Source: Pseudorhodobacter sp. PARRP1 (GTDB lineage: Bacteria > Pseudomonadota > Alphaproteobacteria > Rhodobacterales > Rhodobacteraceae). Taken from it: a stretch of DNA of 64,000 nt. Every line of letters starts with the position of its first letter. Position 1 is the stretch's first letter. Positions 45,488 to 54,282 of this stretch are shown one piece after another. The notes beneath the pieces were generated by a model. The model saw only the letters and a program-made list of their open reading frames with translations, made no database searches and was not told where the DNA came from. The position numbers were made by a program, and so were the translations under genes. The stretch lies in assembly GCA_002256245.1 (NCBI GenBank), contig NKIU01000005.1, positions 1 through 64,000 of the forward strand, given 5' to 3'.

Positions 45488-46207
45488 TCAGAATGGCAAA
45501 AGAACATCGGCAACTTGCTGGCCGTAGCGCGGCTGCTGCACATCGGTGATCTGACCGCGCCCGCCGTAAGAGATTTGCGCGCCGGCGATTTTGTCATAGG
45601 TGATTTCGTTCTGCCGCGAGATATCCACCGGCCGCACATAGCCTGTCACCAGCAACACCCGCATCTCGAAATTGACCCGCACCTCTTGCTGGCCTTCGAT
45701 CCGCAACACGCCATTCGGAAGTTGCTCTACCACCGTCGCGGCCACGCGCAGCGTCAGCTTTTCGTTGCGCTTGACCGATCCGTCGCCCTTGTAGCTAGAC
45801 GACGACGAGGTGTTGACGGCATCGTCCAAGGTCGCACCGGCGGGCAAATCCGGGTTCACCGATTCCGGCAGGCCAAACAGCGACGGCACCGCCATTTTGT
45901 CAGACCCCGCGCGGCTGCGACCGGTGGCGTTCTTGATCTCGGCACTGTCATTGATTTCAATCACCACGGTCAGGATATCCCCCGTGCGCGCAGCGCGGCG
46001 GTCGCCGAACAACGAACTGCTGCCCGCCGTCCACAGCGAAGACGCATCGGTGGGGCCATTTCGCGGCGCGGTTTCGGGCATGGGCGTCGAATACATCGCG
46101 TGATGCTGGTAGCTGCCCTCCAGCGGGGTAAAGTCGGGCGCACGCCCGACCTGCTCCAAGCGACCACAAGCCGTAAGCAGGGCAAGAGACATAAGCACAA
46201 GACGCAT
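45488..46207 (-). CDS. flgH: Flagellar L-ring lipoprotein FlgH
   Basis: A 239-residue outer membrane ring protein. The short signal ends in the lipobox LLTAC. SLFGDRRAARTGDILTVVIE and NEKLTLRVAATVVEQLPNGV, then YVRPVDISRQNEITYDKIAG are diagnostic. ATG at 46207 is chosen because it places the lipobox about 15 residues in. Confidence 0.96.
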   Translation of the reverse strand: MRLVLMSLALLTACGRLEQVGRAPDFTPLEGSYQHHAMYSTPMPETAPRNGPTDASSLWTAGSSSLFGDRRAARTGDILTVVIEINDSAEIKNATGRSRAGSDKMAVPSLFGLPESVNPDLPAGATLDDAVNTSSSSSYKGDGSVKRNEKLTLRVAATVVEQLPNGVLRIEGQQEVRVNFEMRVLLVTGYVRPVDISRQNEITYDKIAGAQISYGGRGQITDVQQPRYGQQVADVLLPF

Positions 46208-46217
46208 GATTTTTCCT

Positions 46218-46637
46218 TTAGAAAGAGGGGCCAACGCGCAAAACGCCGTCTGGGCCAATCCGGCCCGCCACCTTGATGCGCGAGGTCAAATTCAACACTT
46301 CGATGATTTCTCCCGCGCCCCCACGCGCCAGCGCCCGGCCCTCGGTCAGAATGGTCAGACCACCGGCGCTGTAGGCAAGTGGCACGACTTGGTTGCGCTC
46401 GACGATGGCCGAAGGGCCGATCTGCTCCGCCTGAATTGGCTTGCCGGCATAGATCGCGACGCGGGTTTCCTGACCGATCGCAGCGGCGGTGTCGGTCAGG
46501 GCCTGTGGAATATCCATCGCCACCAAGGTCACATCTTCCGCCGAAAGCAGGCTGTGCGCCCGTATGGTGCGCGTGGCGATCACGCTGTCAGCCAGCGCCG
46601 GAAGTGGCAGAAATATCAGTAAAATCCGCCACATCAC
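46218..46637 (-). CDS. flgA: P-ring assembly chaperone FlgA
   Basis: A 139-residue periplasmic chaperone: signal peptide (ILLIFLPLPALA), SAF domain (TRTIRAHSLLSAEDVTLVAM, YAGKPIQAEQIGPSAIVERN) and the C-terminal VLNLTSRIKVAGRIGPDGVL. It is shorter than enterobacterial FlgA (219), lacking the N-terminal subdomain, as is common in alphaproteobacteria. It overlaps flgG by four bases. Confidence 0.92.
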   Translation of the reverse strand: MMWRILLIFLPLPALADSVIATRTIRAHSLLSAEDVTLVAMDIPQALTDTAAAIGQETRVAIYAGKPIQAEQIGPSAIVERNQVVPLAYSAGGLTILTEGRALARGGAGEIIEVLNLTSRIKVAGRIGPDGVLRVGPSF

Positions 46638-47419
46638 CGCACCTGCGTGGTGGCCGACAGCATCTGATCTGCGGCGGTGATCACCTTGGCATTCAACTCG
46701 TATCCGCGCTGCGCCTTGATCAGTTCGGTGACTTCGCGCACCGAATCGACCGTGCTTTCCTCAAGATAGCTTTGCCGCAGGGAGCCCAGGCCGTCCAAGC
46801 CGGGGGTGCTGACATTGGCGGGGCCCGAGGCACCGGTCTCGACAAACAGATCAGAGCCGATCGCCTCAAGCCCCTTGTCGTTGGTAAAACCCGCCAGCGT
46901 CAGTTGCCCCAGCAGTTGCGGCTGGGTCTGGTTGGCAAAGCTGGCGTAAACTTCGCCGCTGGGATTGATGCTGATGTCGCGCGCATCGGACGGAATTGTG
47001 ATGCCGGGCGAGACTTGAAAGCCGTCGTTGGTGACGATCAGGCCGTCCGCCGTGCGTTTCAGCGCGCCGTCGCGGGTATAGGCCGCGCCGCCCGTCGGCA
47101 AGGTCACCTCAAGATACCCCTTGCCCTCAATCGCGACGTCAAGATCGCCGCCGGTCTGGGTCAAAGTGCCCTGCCCAAGCACAACAGAAACCGACGCGGG
47201 GCGCACGCCGAGGCCCATTTGCACGCCCGTCGGCAGCACTGATCCATCCTGCGCCGAAACCGTGCCGGGACGTGCAAGCTGTTGATAATGCAGGTCAGCG
47301 AAGTCTGCTCTGCGCGGATTATACCCAGTGGTGGACATGTTTGCGAGGTTGTTTGCCACCACATCGACCCGCATCTGTTGCGCGCTCATGCCTGTGGCCG
47401 CGATTTGAAGGGCGTTCAT
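46634..47419 (-). CDS. flgG: Flagellar distal rod protein FlgG
   Basis: A 261-residue rod subunit. MNALQIAATGMSAQQMRVDV then ANNLANMSTTGYNPRRADFA at the N-terminus, and LGSLRQSYLEESTVDSVREV with ELIKAQRGYELNAKVITAAD at the C-terminus, match FlgG closely. It follows flgF by nine bases. Confidence 0.97.
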   Translation of the reverse strand: MNALQIAATGMSAQQMRVDVVANNLANMSTTGYNPRRADFADLHYQQLARPGTVSAQDGSVLPTGVQMGLGVRPASVSVVLGQGTLTQTGGDLDVAIEGKGYLEVTLPTGGAAYTRDGALKRTADGLIVTNDGFQVSPGITIPSDARDISINPSGEVYASFANQTQPQLLGQLTLAGFTNDKGLEAIGSDLFVETGASGPANVSTPGLDGLGSLRQSYLEESTVDSVREVTELIKAQRGYELNAKVITAADQMLSATTQVR

Positions 47420-47428
47420 CGTGATCTC

Positions 47429-48139
47429 CTATCGGCCCAGCGTGTCGATCACGCCGCGCATGCGTTTGTCTTCCTGATCCATAAAGCTCTGGCCCAATTC
47501 GTAGGCGCGCTGGACCTCGATCATCCGGGCAATTTCCTGCACCGGCTGCACGTTGCTGTCCTCGAGATAGCCCTGCATGATGATCCCGCCTGACGCGGGT
47601 TGCACGGAATCGGCTGAGAACAGCGTGCCGGCCTGATGTTGCAGGCTGAGCGGATCACCGGGCTGCCAGAGCCCGATCTTGGCCAAGGGCGCGCCATCTG
47701 CCGATACCGACCCGTCCTGCGCAATTGCAATCTGGCCCGACCCCGGCGGGATCACCACCGCCGTGCCGCCCTCATCCAGCAGAGGATAGCCGTCATTGGT
47801 GACAAGTTCTCCGCTGGCTTGCGGCGTGAAACTGCCTGCGCGGGTCAGGCGGGGGCCATCCGGGGTTTGCACCTGAAAGAACCCTTCGCCCTGGATCGCC
47901 ATATCAAAACTGCCGCCGGTCTGTGTCAATCCGGCTTGGCTGAGATCGACCACCCGGGCATCCCCCGTGGCCATCGACAGCGACGGGCCATCGTCTAACC
48001 CTTTGATATATTCTTCAAAAACAACGCCTTCCCGGCGAAACCCTGTGGTGGAAATATTGGCGATGTTGTTCGCCACCACCTGCATTTCGCGCATCAACCC
48101 CGATTGACGGGTCAGCGCGGTGTAGCTTGCCGCATCCAT
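47429..48139 (-). CDS. flgF: Flagellar proximal rod protein FlgF
   Basis: A 236-residue rod subunit: YTALTRQSGLMREMQVVANN then IANISTTGFRREGVVFEEYI at the N-terminus and MIEVQRAYELGQSFMDQEDK near the end. It lies next to flgG, one base after fliQ, in a tightly packed leftward operon. Confidence 0.94.
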   Translation of the reverse strand: MDAASYTALTRQSGLMREMQVVANNIANISTTGFRREGVVFEEYIKGLDDGPSLSMATGDARVVDLSQAGLTQTGGSFDMAIQGEGFFQVQTPDGPRLTRAGSFTPQASGELVTNDGYPLLDEGGTAVVIPPGSGQIAIAQDGSVSADGAPLAKIGLWQPGDPLSLQHQAGTLFSADSVQPASGGIIMQGYLEDSNVQPVQEIARMIEVQRAYELGQSFMDQEDKRMRGVIDTLGR

Positions 48140-48140
48140 G

Positions 48141-48407
48141 TCAGCCCCCCGCGATCATCGGCACGACACGGTCCTGAAAGAACGAGACCAAAGTGACGGT
48201 CATGAAGCTCATCGAGGCCCAGAACACCACCAGCATGGCGCCCACTTTCGGCACGAAGGTCAGGGTGTTTTCCTGAATAGAGGTCAGGGCTTGAAACAGC
48301 CCGATCACGACCCCTGCGATCAATGCCACCGCCAGCAACGGGGTGGACATCAACACGGCCGTCCACAGGGCTTGCCGCAAGATGTCATAGATCGACTGAT
48401 CGTTCAT
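48141..48407 (-). CDS. fliQ: Flagellar export gate protein FliQ
   Basis: An 88-residue two-helix gate component: AVLMSTPLLAVALIAGVVIG then LFQALTSIQENTLTFVPKVG, the classic FliQ signature. It overlaps fliE by four bases. In this cluster it sits with rod genes rather than with fliP or fliR. Confidence 0.97.
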   Translation of the reverse strand: MNDQSIYDILRQALWTAVLMSTPLLAVALIAGVVIGLFQALTSIQENTLTFVPKVGAMLVVFWASMSFMTVTLVSFFQDRVVPMIAGG

Positions 48408-48694
48408 ACCGGCATCCTCAGGATTTCCTGATACGCCTCGACGACCTTGTCACGCACGGTCGCCACGGTTTCCACCGCCAGTTGCGAGCTGGCAAGCGCT
48501 TGCACCAAGGCATGCGGGTCGGCGTTGCCGGTCATCGCGGCGCGCGCAGTCTGCTCGCCCTCTGCCAGGGTGTCGGCAAAGCTGCCTATCAGCCGCCCAA
48601 CCGTGGCTTCAGCGCCTTCGGCGCTCGGCTCAGGCGCCGCTGCAGAGCGGGCCTGAGCATAGGATTGGGCGGCAAGTGAGGTTCTGATATCCAT
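48404..48694 (-). CDS. fliE: Flagellar rod-MS ring adaptor FliE
   Basis: A 96-residue small rod protein that joins the MS ring to the rod. The C-terminal segment ASSQLAVETVATVRDKVVEA and YQEILRMPV is the conserved FliE end. It lies between flgC and fliQ. Confidence 0.93.
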   Translation of the reverse strand: MDIRTSLAAQSYAQARSAAAPEPSAEGAEATVGRLIGSFADTLAEGEQTARAAMTGNADPHALVQALASSQLAVETVATVRDKVVEAYQEILRMPV

Positions 48695-48704
48695 TCTGGA
48701 TTTC

Positions 48705-49085
48705 CTATCTGCGCAAGAGGTCGAACAGGCTCTGCGTCATTTGCCGCGCCTGATCGAACAGTTTGAGGTTTGCGTCGTAGCTGCGCTGCGCTTCGCGCGC
48801 GTCAGCGATTTCGATCACCAGATCGACGTTCGACCCATCATAGTGACCGCTGGCATCCGCAAGCGGATTGCCCGGATCATAGACGCTCGCAAGAGCGCTT
48901 TGATCCAGATGGACCGGCGTGGTTTCAACCAGGCCGGTGTCCATCGCTGCCCGGAAGCCCACCAGTTTTCGGTGATATCCGGGTGTGTCGGCGTTGGCGA
49001 TGTTTTCGGAAACATGCCGCAGCCGCTGTGCCTGAGCTTCCATTCCAGAAGCGGCAAAACTGAGGGAGGTGGAAAGATCGCTCAT
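48705..49085 (-). CDS. flgC: Flagellar rod protein FlgC
   Basis: A 126-residue rod subunit: SFAASGMEAQAQRLRHVSEN then IANADTPGYHRKLVGFRAAM at the N-terminus, and GSNVDLVIEIADAREAQRSY at the C-terminus. It follows flgB by nine bases. Confidence 0.95.
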   Translation of the reverse strand: MSDLSTSLSFAASGMEAQAQRLRHVSENIANADTPGYHRKLVGFRAAMDTGLVETTPVHLDQSALASVYDPGNPLADASGHYDGSNVDLVIEIADAREAQRSYDANLKLFDQARQMTQSLFDLLRR

Positions 49086-49094
49086 CCCGGCCCC

Positions 49095-49478
49095 CTATCG
49101 CGCCCGGCCAAGGCTGGCGCGAATGATTTCGGAAGTGTTGCGATAGATCGCAAGCGCCATGTCATGGTCTTGCCGGATGGTCGCGGTTTTCACCATTTCC
49201 TGTTCCAGCGAAACCGAGTTGCCGTTGGGCGCGCCCGCACCTTTGGTGCGACGCGGCGCAGGCTCTGCCGCGGCATCATCGGCTGTCATATGCCCAGCGC
49301 GCGTGGCGCGCATCGCAGTGCCGCTTTCCTGATAGGTTTCGGCAAAGCTGGGCAAATCCATTGCCTTGTATCCGGGCGTGTCGGCGTTGGCGACATTCTG
49401 CGCCACCACCCCCAACCGCGCACCGGCGCGCTGTGCCATCGCATTGGCCATTGTGGTCAACTGAAGTTTTTCAAACAT
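49095..49478 (-). CDS. flgB: Flagellar rod protein FlgB
   Basis: A 127-residue rod subunit, first gene of the leftward rod/ring operon. It has AQRAGARLGVVAQNVANADT then PGYKAMDLPSF at the N-terminus, and VSLEQEMVKTATIRQDHDMA at the C-terminus. Its start is 81 bases from that of the divergent fliI, so the two operons share a control region. Confidence 0.94.
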   Translation of the reverse strand: MFEKLQLTTMANAMAQRAGARLGVVAQNVANADTPGYKAMDLPSFAETYQESGTAMRATRAGHMTADDAAAEPAPRRTKGAGAPNGNSVSLEQEMVKTATIRQDHDMALAIYRNTSEIIRASLGRAR

Positions 49479-49559
49479 CGGGATTCTCCCTGCTTTGCTT
49501 CACCAAGGCTTAAGGGTGATTCCTTTAGAAAGGGTAAGCACGAACAAAGAGAGAATCTC

Positions 49560-50879
49560 ATGGACCAAGTTTTTACAGGTTTGCGCGCAGAAATTGCCAC
49601 CGTCGAACCCGCGCGCGCTGTCGGCCGCGTCGCTGAAGTGGCGCGGGGCATCGTGCGTGTCGTGGGCTTAGAGCAGCAGGCGCGGCAGGGCGACCGCGTG
49701 ATGATCGACGGCTTTTTGGGCGGCGAGGTGCTGAACCTGTCGTCGCAAGGCTTGATTGTGCTGACAGAAGGCCCCCCCGATGGCTTGGCCATGGGGGCCG
49801 AGGTTGAACTGTTGGGTGCCGCTGGTCTTGCACCGGATGACAGTTGGATCGGTCGCATTGTTGATCCCTACGGTCGGCCCATGGATGGGCGCCCGTTGTT
49901 CCGTGGCCCGGTTGAACGCCCGCTGCGCGCGCCCGCACCGCAGGCCGCGCAGCGTCGCAGGCTTGGCGCGCGGCTTTCCACTGGCGTTGCAATTTTTGAT
50001 ACGCTGTTGCCGCTGGTGCGGGGTCAACGCATTGGTTTGTTTGCGGGGTCTGGCGTGGGGAAATCGTCGCTGCTGGCGAAATTTGCGCGCGGCGTCGAAG
50101 CCGATGTCGTGGTCATCGCGCTTGTTGGCGAGCGTGGCCGCGAATTGCGCGAGTTTGTGGAACGCGTCCTGGGGCCAGAGGGGATGAAACGCTCGGTGCT
50201 TGTGACTGCCACGTCGGATCAATCGGCATTGGCGCGGCGGCGGTGCGCGATGGCCGCCATGTCTGTTGCCGAACATTTTCGGGCGCAGGGCCTGCATGTG
50301 CTGTTTCTGGCAGACTCGATCACCCGTTTTGCCGAAGCACATCGTGAGGTTGCCTTGGCTTCGGGCGAAACCGCAGCCCTGCGCGGCTACCCGCCTTCCG
50401 TGGCGCAGGCCATCATGTCACTGGCCGAGCGCGCGGGGCCGGGGCCAGAGGGAGAGGGCGACATCACGGCGGTATTCTCGGTTCTGGTTGCCGGATCGGA
50501 TATGGAAGAGACGATTGCCGACATTCTGCGCGGCGTGCTTGACGGCCATGTGGTGATGGATCGCAAGATCGCCGAGCGTGGCCGCTATCCGGCCATCGAC
50601 CTGCTGCGCTCGGTGTCGCGCAGCCTGCCAGAGGCCGCGTCGCAGTCTGAAAACGCCCTGATCGCGCAGGCAAGGCAGCTGCTGGGTGCATGGGATCGCG
50701 CCGAGATGATGATTCAAGCCGGGCTTTACGCGAAAGGCTCCGATCCGCTGGTGGACGCCGCAATCAAGGTCTGGCCCGCGTTGGATGGCTTTCTTGCCGA
50801 AGATGCCCCGTTGGAAGGAATAGACGGCAGTTACGCACGCCTCGCGGCCTCGATGGGCGTCAAGTATAGCGCGACCTGA
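49560..50879 (+). CDS. fliI: Flagellum-specific export ATPase FliI
   Basis: A 439-residue F1-beta-like ATPase. Walker A AGSGVGKSS is at about 162-170, then VVIALVGERGRELREFVERV, Walker B VLFLADSITRFAEAHREVAL and GEGDITAVFSVLVAGSDMEE. It is transcribed alone, divergently from flgB. Its last 20 bases overlap the end of the convergent DUF1217 gene. Confidence 0.97.
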   Translation: MDQVFTGLRAEIATVEPARAVGRVAEVARGIVRVVGLEQQARQGDRVMIDGFLGGEVLNLSSQGLIVLTEGPPDGLAMGAEVELLGAAGLAPDDSWIGRIVDPYGRPMDGRPLFRGPVERPLRAPAPQAAQRRRLGARLSTGVAIFDTLLPLVRGQRIGLFAGSGVGKSSLLAKFARGVEADVVVIALVGERGRELREFVERVLGPEGMKRSVLVTATSDQSALARRRCAMAAMSVAEHFRAQGLHVLFLADSITRFAEAHREVALASGETAALRGYPPSVAQAIMSLAERAGPGPEGEGDITAVFSVLVAGSDMEETIADILRGVLDGHVVMDRKIAERGRYPAIDLLRSVSRSLPEAASQSENALIAQARQLLGAWDRAEMMIQAGLYAKGSDPLVDAAIKVWPALDGFLAEDAPLEGIDGSYARLAASMGVKYSAT

Positions 50880-51681
50880 CATTGCTCGAGATCTGCTGCA
50901 TCAGAACCAGAGCGGCGCTGCCGCCGCTTGATTGCGTATAGCTTTGCGCCTCGGATCGGACGAGGAAACGCCGCATCAAACCTTCCAGTTTTGCCGGATC
51001 GGTGAAATCGGCAATGCTGTCAGTGCCAAGCTGCGCCTTGGCCTTGGTGGTAAATGCAGACAGTTGCTGATCAAGATCCAAAGCGCCGATACTGGTCGGC
51101 AATCCAAGCGCCTTTTCAAAGACGCTGCGCAGCGGTGCGTTTCCCAGTATTGTGAACCATTTGGTATTGTTGGATGAAGTGGTTTTCGCAGCCAGCTTCG
51201 GCAACTCACGCTCTGCATTCAGCGCAAGGCGCAAATCATCGCTTTGCGCGCCGACGGCGGCCTCAAACTGGCGTGCCTGATAGGCTGAGACAATACCATC
51301 TGCAAACGTGGAAATCTGTGTGCTTGGCACCGCATAGTCGCCAAAGCCAAAGGCCTGTGACAGCTTAAGATACTGCTTGTCCGCCAGCCGGTTGGCCAAC
51401 GCGCCCGACGTCAGCGTGCCATCCTGCAGCACTTTCTGGATAAAGAACTTGTTCTCGATATCCTTGTCCAGACCAAACGCCCCCAAGGCCACCTTCAGCA
51501 GCCTGCGGTCCTGCACCAACTGCGCCGCCGTCTTGACCTTGCCGATGTTCGCGCGAAAGTAAGCCTCATCATTTTTCACTTCGGGCGTCGCGTTGAACGA
51601 CTTGGTCTGCGCAGGCAGCGTTCGTTTCAGATACGCCCAGCCAGCATAGCCGCCAAGCGGGATGGCTGGGGTATAGGTCAT
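50860..51681 (-). CDS. DUF1217 flagellar-cluster protein
   Basis: A 273-residue soluble, mostly helical protein without signal peptide. Segments DEAYFRANIGKVKTAAQLVQ, DRRLLKVALGAFGLDKDIEN and FIQKVLQDGTLTSGALANRL are characteristic of DUF1217, a family found almost only in alphaproteobacterial flagellar loci. The function is uncertain. It overlaps flbT by four bases and forms the end of the flagellin operon. Confidence 0.82.
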   Translation of the reverse strand: MTYTPAIPLGGYAGWAYLKRTLPAQTKSFNATPEVKNDEAYFRANIGKVKTAAQLVQDRRLLKVALGAFGLDKDIENKFFIQKVLQDGTLTSGALANRLADKQYLKLSQAFGFGDYAVPSTQISTFADGIVSAYQARQFEAAVGAQSDDLRLALNAERELPKLAAKTTSSNNTKWFTILGNAPLRSVFEKALGLPTSIGALDLDQQLSAFTTKAKAQLGTDSIADFTDPAKLEGLMRRFLVRSEAQSYTQSSGGSAALVLMQQISSNVRSRYT

Positions 51682-52082
51682 GATGCGTGGGCCGCGAACA
51701 ACCGATCTTCGCGCGGAAGCAATCCACGCAGCGCCTTAAGGGCTTGATAATGCTGATCGGCAAGAACCGCCTCAGACGCTTGTGCCAACAGCAGACGGCT
51801 GTCGTGGTCAACCAAAACCTGGCTGAGTTGCTCGATCCCGCGCAGCAACGGCATGCGCGCATCTTTGGCCGAGCTGTCGCCGGACAACACCAGTTGCGCC
51901 AGATAGCACACGCGGCGCACCGGCGTTCCGGCCTGTTCGGGGTGAATGGCGTCGCGCAACCTCAGGATGTTGGCATTGGGCGTCATAATCGCCAATCGAG
52001 AGCGTTTCTCGCCATTTTCGATCACGGCGCCGTTGATAAGCACCCGCTCATGGGGGCCAAGTTTCAGGACAAGGCCGCTCAT
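51678..52082 (-). CDS. flbT: Flagellin expression regulator FlbT
   Basis: A 134-residue post-transcriptional regulator that binds the flagellin mRNA leader in Caulobacter. LVLKLGPHERVLINGAVIEN and PNANILRLRDAIHPEQAGTP then RRVCYLAQLVLSGD are typical. It overlaps flaF by four bases. Confidence 0.95.
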   Translation of the reverse strand: MSGLVLKLGPHERVLINGAVIENGEKRSRLAIMTPNANILRLRDAIHPEQAGTPVRRVCYLAQLVLSGDSSAKDARMPLLRGIEQLSQVLVDHDSRLLLAQASEAVLADQHYQALKALRGLLPREDRLFAAHAS

Positions 52083-52459
52083 ACCACGCCTCCTTCACCG
52101 CGCAGGCCGCGCATCACAGCGGTGTTGATATCGACCAACACCTCGACCGAGCCTTTGTCGGCACGCACGGCTTTGCTGTGCAAATTGGTGAATTCGTAGA
52201 GGTAAAACAGTTGGGCGCGCAGTTTGGACGGCAAGGTATTGCCGCTGTCAGCGACATCTGACGCAAGCGTTGACCAAAGCCGCAGATTGTCGTCCAAAGC
52301 GGCCATCAGCGCGGGGAAGTTTTCGCGCCGCGCTGCCGCTGCCTGCGCCAGGCGTTTGGTGATGCGCGCCAAAAGGTCATATTCAAGCGAGCGTGGGGTT
52401 TTTTGCGGTGCCTCGGGCCGTGCATAGACCGAGCGTGCCGCCGTAAAATGGGCTGTCAC
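52079..52459 (-). CDS. flaF: Flagellin secretion/expression regulator FlaF
   Basis: A 126-residue protein acting with FlbT in flagellin production and export in alphaproteobacteria. YDLLARITKRLAQAAAARRE, NLRLWSTLASDVADSGNTLP and LRAQLFYLYEFTNLHSKAVR are family hallmarks. It lies 70 bases downstream of flagellin after a hairpin. Confidence 0.94.
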   Translation of the reverse strand: MTAHFTAARSVYARPEAPQKTPRSLEYDLLARITKRLAQAAAARRENFPALMAALDDNLRLWSTLASDVADSGNTLPSKLRAQLFYLYEFTNLHSKAVRADKGSVEVLVDINTAVMRGLRGEGGVV

Positions 52460-52496
52460 GGGGTTTCCTTCCTGGAAATCTGAGGGTCAGAGCAGG

Positions 52497-52522
52497 GGCC
52501 AGGGGCGAGAACGCCCCCGGCC
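52497..52522 (-). terminator. Hairpin downstream of the flagellin gene
   Basis: GGCCAGGGGCG and CGCCCCCGGCC pair with one mismatch around AGAA, seven bases after the flagellin stop. No T-run follows on the minus strand. It may partially stop transcription before flaF-flbT or stabilise the abundant flagellin mRNA. Confidence 0.55.
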
Positions 52523-52529
52523 ACCTTTA

Positions 52530-53747
52530 TCAACGGAACAGAGCCAGGATGTTCTGCGGCTGCTGGTTGGCAATCGACAGCGATTGCGTCGCCAGCTGTT
52601 GCTGCACCTGCAGGGCTTGCAGCCGTGCCGAGGTTTCTTCCATATCGGCGTCCACCAAAGTGCCGATACCCGATTTCAGTGCATCCGACAGCTTGCCGAC
52701 AAAGTCGCTCTGAATCTCGATCCGTTTTTGCGACGAGCCGAATTCCGAAGCCGCATCAATCGAGGTTTGTACCATCGCCTCAATGCTGCCCAAAGCCGTT
52801 GTGGCACCGGTCGCGGTGGTGACGTCAATCGACGCCAGTGCGCCAAGCCCGCCCGAAGATGCGTTCTTGAACTGGCCGCTGACCGACAGATCTTTCGTGC
52901 CGTCGTTGGTGAACGAAAGCAGGCCCGGGCTGGCCGAGTCGTAATCCACCGTCAGGCCGGAAATTCCCAGCGAGTCGATGGCATTTTTCATCCCCACCGC
53001 CACCAGATCTGCGATGGCGTTCGCGCCGCTGGTCACGTCATTGGCCGAGATGGTGTAGGATGCGGTCTTGTCACCAATCCGCATGCTGACCTTGTCGCCC
53101 GCAGCCCAGGCTGTCGCGCCGTCCTGGATGGTGATGTCATCGGTGCCGCCGGCTTTGTCCAGCTTCAGCACAAATGTATCCGCATCGGTCGAAACCGTGC
53201 CGCCGGTGCTGGCCCCGAACACGTCGTTGGCGGTGTAAGAACCGGTGGACAGGTTTTGCGCATTCACCGTGATCGACGATGACGTCACCCCGGTGCCGCT
53301 GCGGTCCAGCGAGGACAGCACATCCACCGACGTTTCCGACCCGTTGATCAGGTTCAGGCCGTTGAATTGCGCGGCACCCACCACCGAATCGATCTGCCCC
53401 TTCAGCGCGTCGATGTCAGTCTGGATCTTGGTGCGATCGACGTTGCTGCCTTGGGCGGCGACGATCTTGCCTTTGATCTGTGTCAGCAGGTCCGTCACCG
53501 TTTCCGCGCCCTGACGCGCCACCGACAGCGTCGAAGAGCCCAGGTTAAGGCTGTCGGTGATCCCCTTGAAGCCTTCAACATCCGATTCCATCACCTTGGA
53601 AATCGCCCAAACCGCGGCGTTGTCTTTGGCAGTGGCGACCGACTTGCCCGTCGAAATCTCGGACTGGGTTTTGTTCATGTTGTGGTTGATGCTTTTCATG
53701 GTCTGAAGCGCAACCATGGCACTGTTATTGGTCAAAATGGACGACAT
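52530..53747 (-). CDS. fliC: Flagellin
   Basis: A 405-residue filament protein. The N-terminal D0/D1 helices (SILTNNSAMVALQTMKSINH, ISTGKSVATAKDNAAVWAIS) and the C-terminal ones (LQALQVQQQLATQSLSIANQ then QPQNILALFR) are well conserved; the middle 150-300 is variable. It is the only flagellin in the window. ATG at 53747 is preceded by a long leader with palindromes. Confidence 0.97.
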   Translation of the reverse strand: MSSILTNNSAMVALQTMKSINHNMNKTQSEISTGKSVATAKDNAAVWAISKVMESDVEGFKGITDSLNLGSSTLSVARQGAETVTDLLTQIKGKIVAAQGSNVDRTKIQTDIDALKGQIDSVVGAAQFNGLNLINGSETSVDVLSSLDRSGTGVTSSSITVNAQNLSTGSYTANDVFGASTGGTVSTDADTFVLKLDKAGGTDDITIQDGATAWAAGDKVSMRIGDKTASYTISANDVTSGANAIADLVAVGMKNAIDSLGISGLTVDYDSASPGLLSFTNDGTKDLSVSGQFKNASSGGLGALASIDVTTATGATTALGSIEAMVQTSIDAASEFGSSQKRIEIQSDFVGKLSDALKSGIGTLVDADMEETSARLQALQVQQQLATQSLSIANQQPQNILALFR

Positions 53748-53787
53748 CGTCTGTTCCTTCGCGTTCTGCCTGCGCTTTGCGCCCGGC

Positions 53788-53836
53788 ATGGTGCACCATC
53801 TTGCGATGGCTGATTTGGCGTTCTACCCGGTGCACC
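53788..53836 (-). promoter_or_regulatory. Palindromes in the flagellin leader
   Basis: ATGGTGCACCAT (53788-53799) is a perfect 12-bp palindrome, and its GGTGCACC core recurs at 53829-53836. Both are 41-89 bases before the flagellin start. They could be an RNA structure or a protein site in the leader, the region FlbT acts on in Caulobacter. Confidence 0.35.
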
Positions 53837-53899
53837 CGAAGCCTGATCCAGATGCGCCACCCCGTCGTGGGATGCAGGTTGAATAAACAGCGAGAAGTT

Positions 53900-53914
53900 C
53901 TAACAGAGTTCTAA
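53900..53914 (-). promoter_or_regulatory. CtrA-box-like site upstream of flagellin
   Basis: On the minus strand TTAG-N7-TTAG (spacer AACTCTG), 152 bases before the flagellin ATG and in the same orientation as the gene. It differs from the CtrA consensus at two positions. Confidence 0.45.
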
Positions 53915-53952
53915 TGCCGTCCGATCTTTTGCGGCGGATTTGAAGCAAACCT

Positions 53953-54282
53953 TCACAAACGTTGCGACAGCGTGCGCTGGCCGCTGGGTGCAGCGCGTTG
54001 ACCGTTTTCGTCATAGGTGATCATCCCGCTGGCAATTTGCCGGACATCCTTCATCCGCTGGATTGCGGCGCGCACACCCTTTGCCGCAGCTCCGGCAGAG
54101 CGGGCGTTTCGGTCTGCAAGTCTTTGCAAACGCGCCAGTATCTTCGGGTCCATCGGCTGCGGCAGGTCCAGCAAAGCCGCGTCAAGCTGCGGGGATAATT
54201 CGCCCAGCGTCGGGTAATCTGCGCCTAGAAGTGCTTGGTGGATCGCGTTCATCAGCGATTCGATCTGCAAGTCAGCCGGCAT
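53953..54282 (-). CDS. Small helical protein before flagellin (FlgN candidate)
   Basis: A 109-residue soluble helical protein (LQIESLMNAIHQALLGADYP, KILARLQRLADRNARSAGAA) with a more polar C-terminus containing MITYDENGQ. The pattern resembles FlgN-type chaperones of FlgK and FlgL, but no motif proves it. Its start overlaps the FlgJ-like gene by 11 bases, so they are coupled. Confidence 0.55.
   Translation of the reverse strand: MPADLQIESLMNAIHQALLGADYPTLGELSPQLDAALLDLPQPMDPKILARLQRLADRNARSAGAAAKGVRAAIQRMKDVRQIASGMITYDENGQRAAPSGQRTLSQRL

Noticed and set aside
49479-49559. CtrA-type site between flgB and fliI (TTAAGGGTGATTCCTTTAG)
   Set aside because: The spacing between half-sites is not seven bases, so it does not fit the motif.
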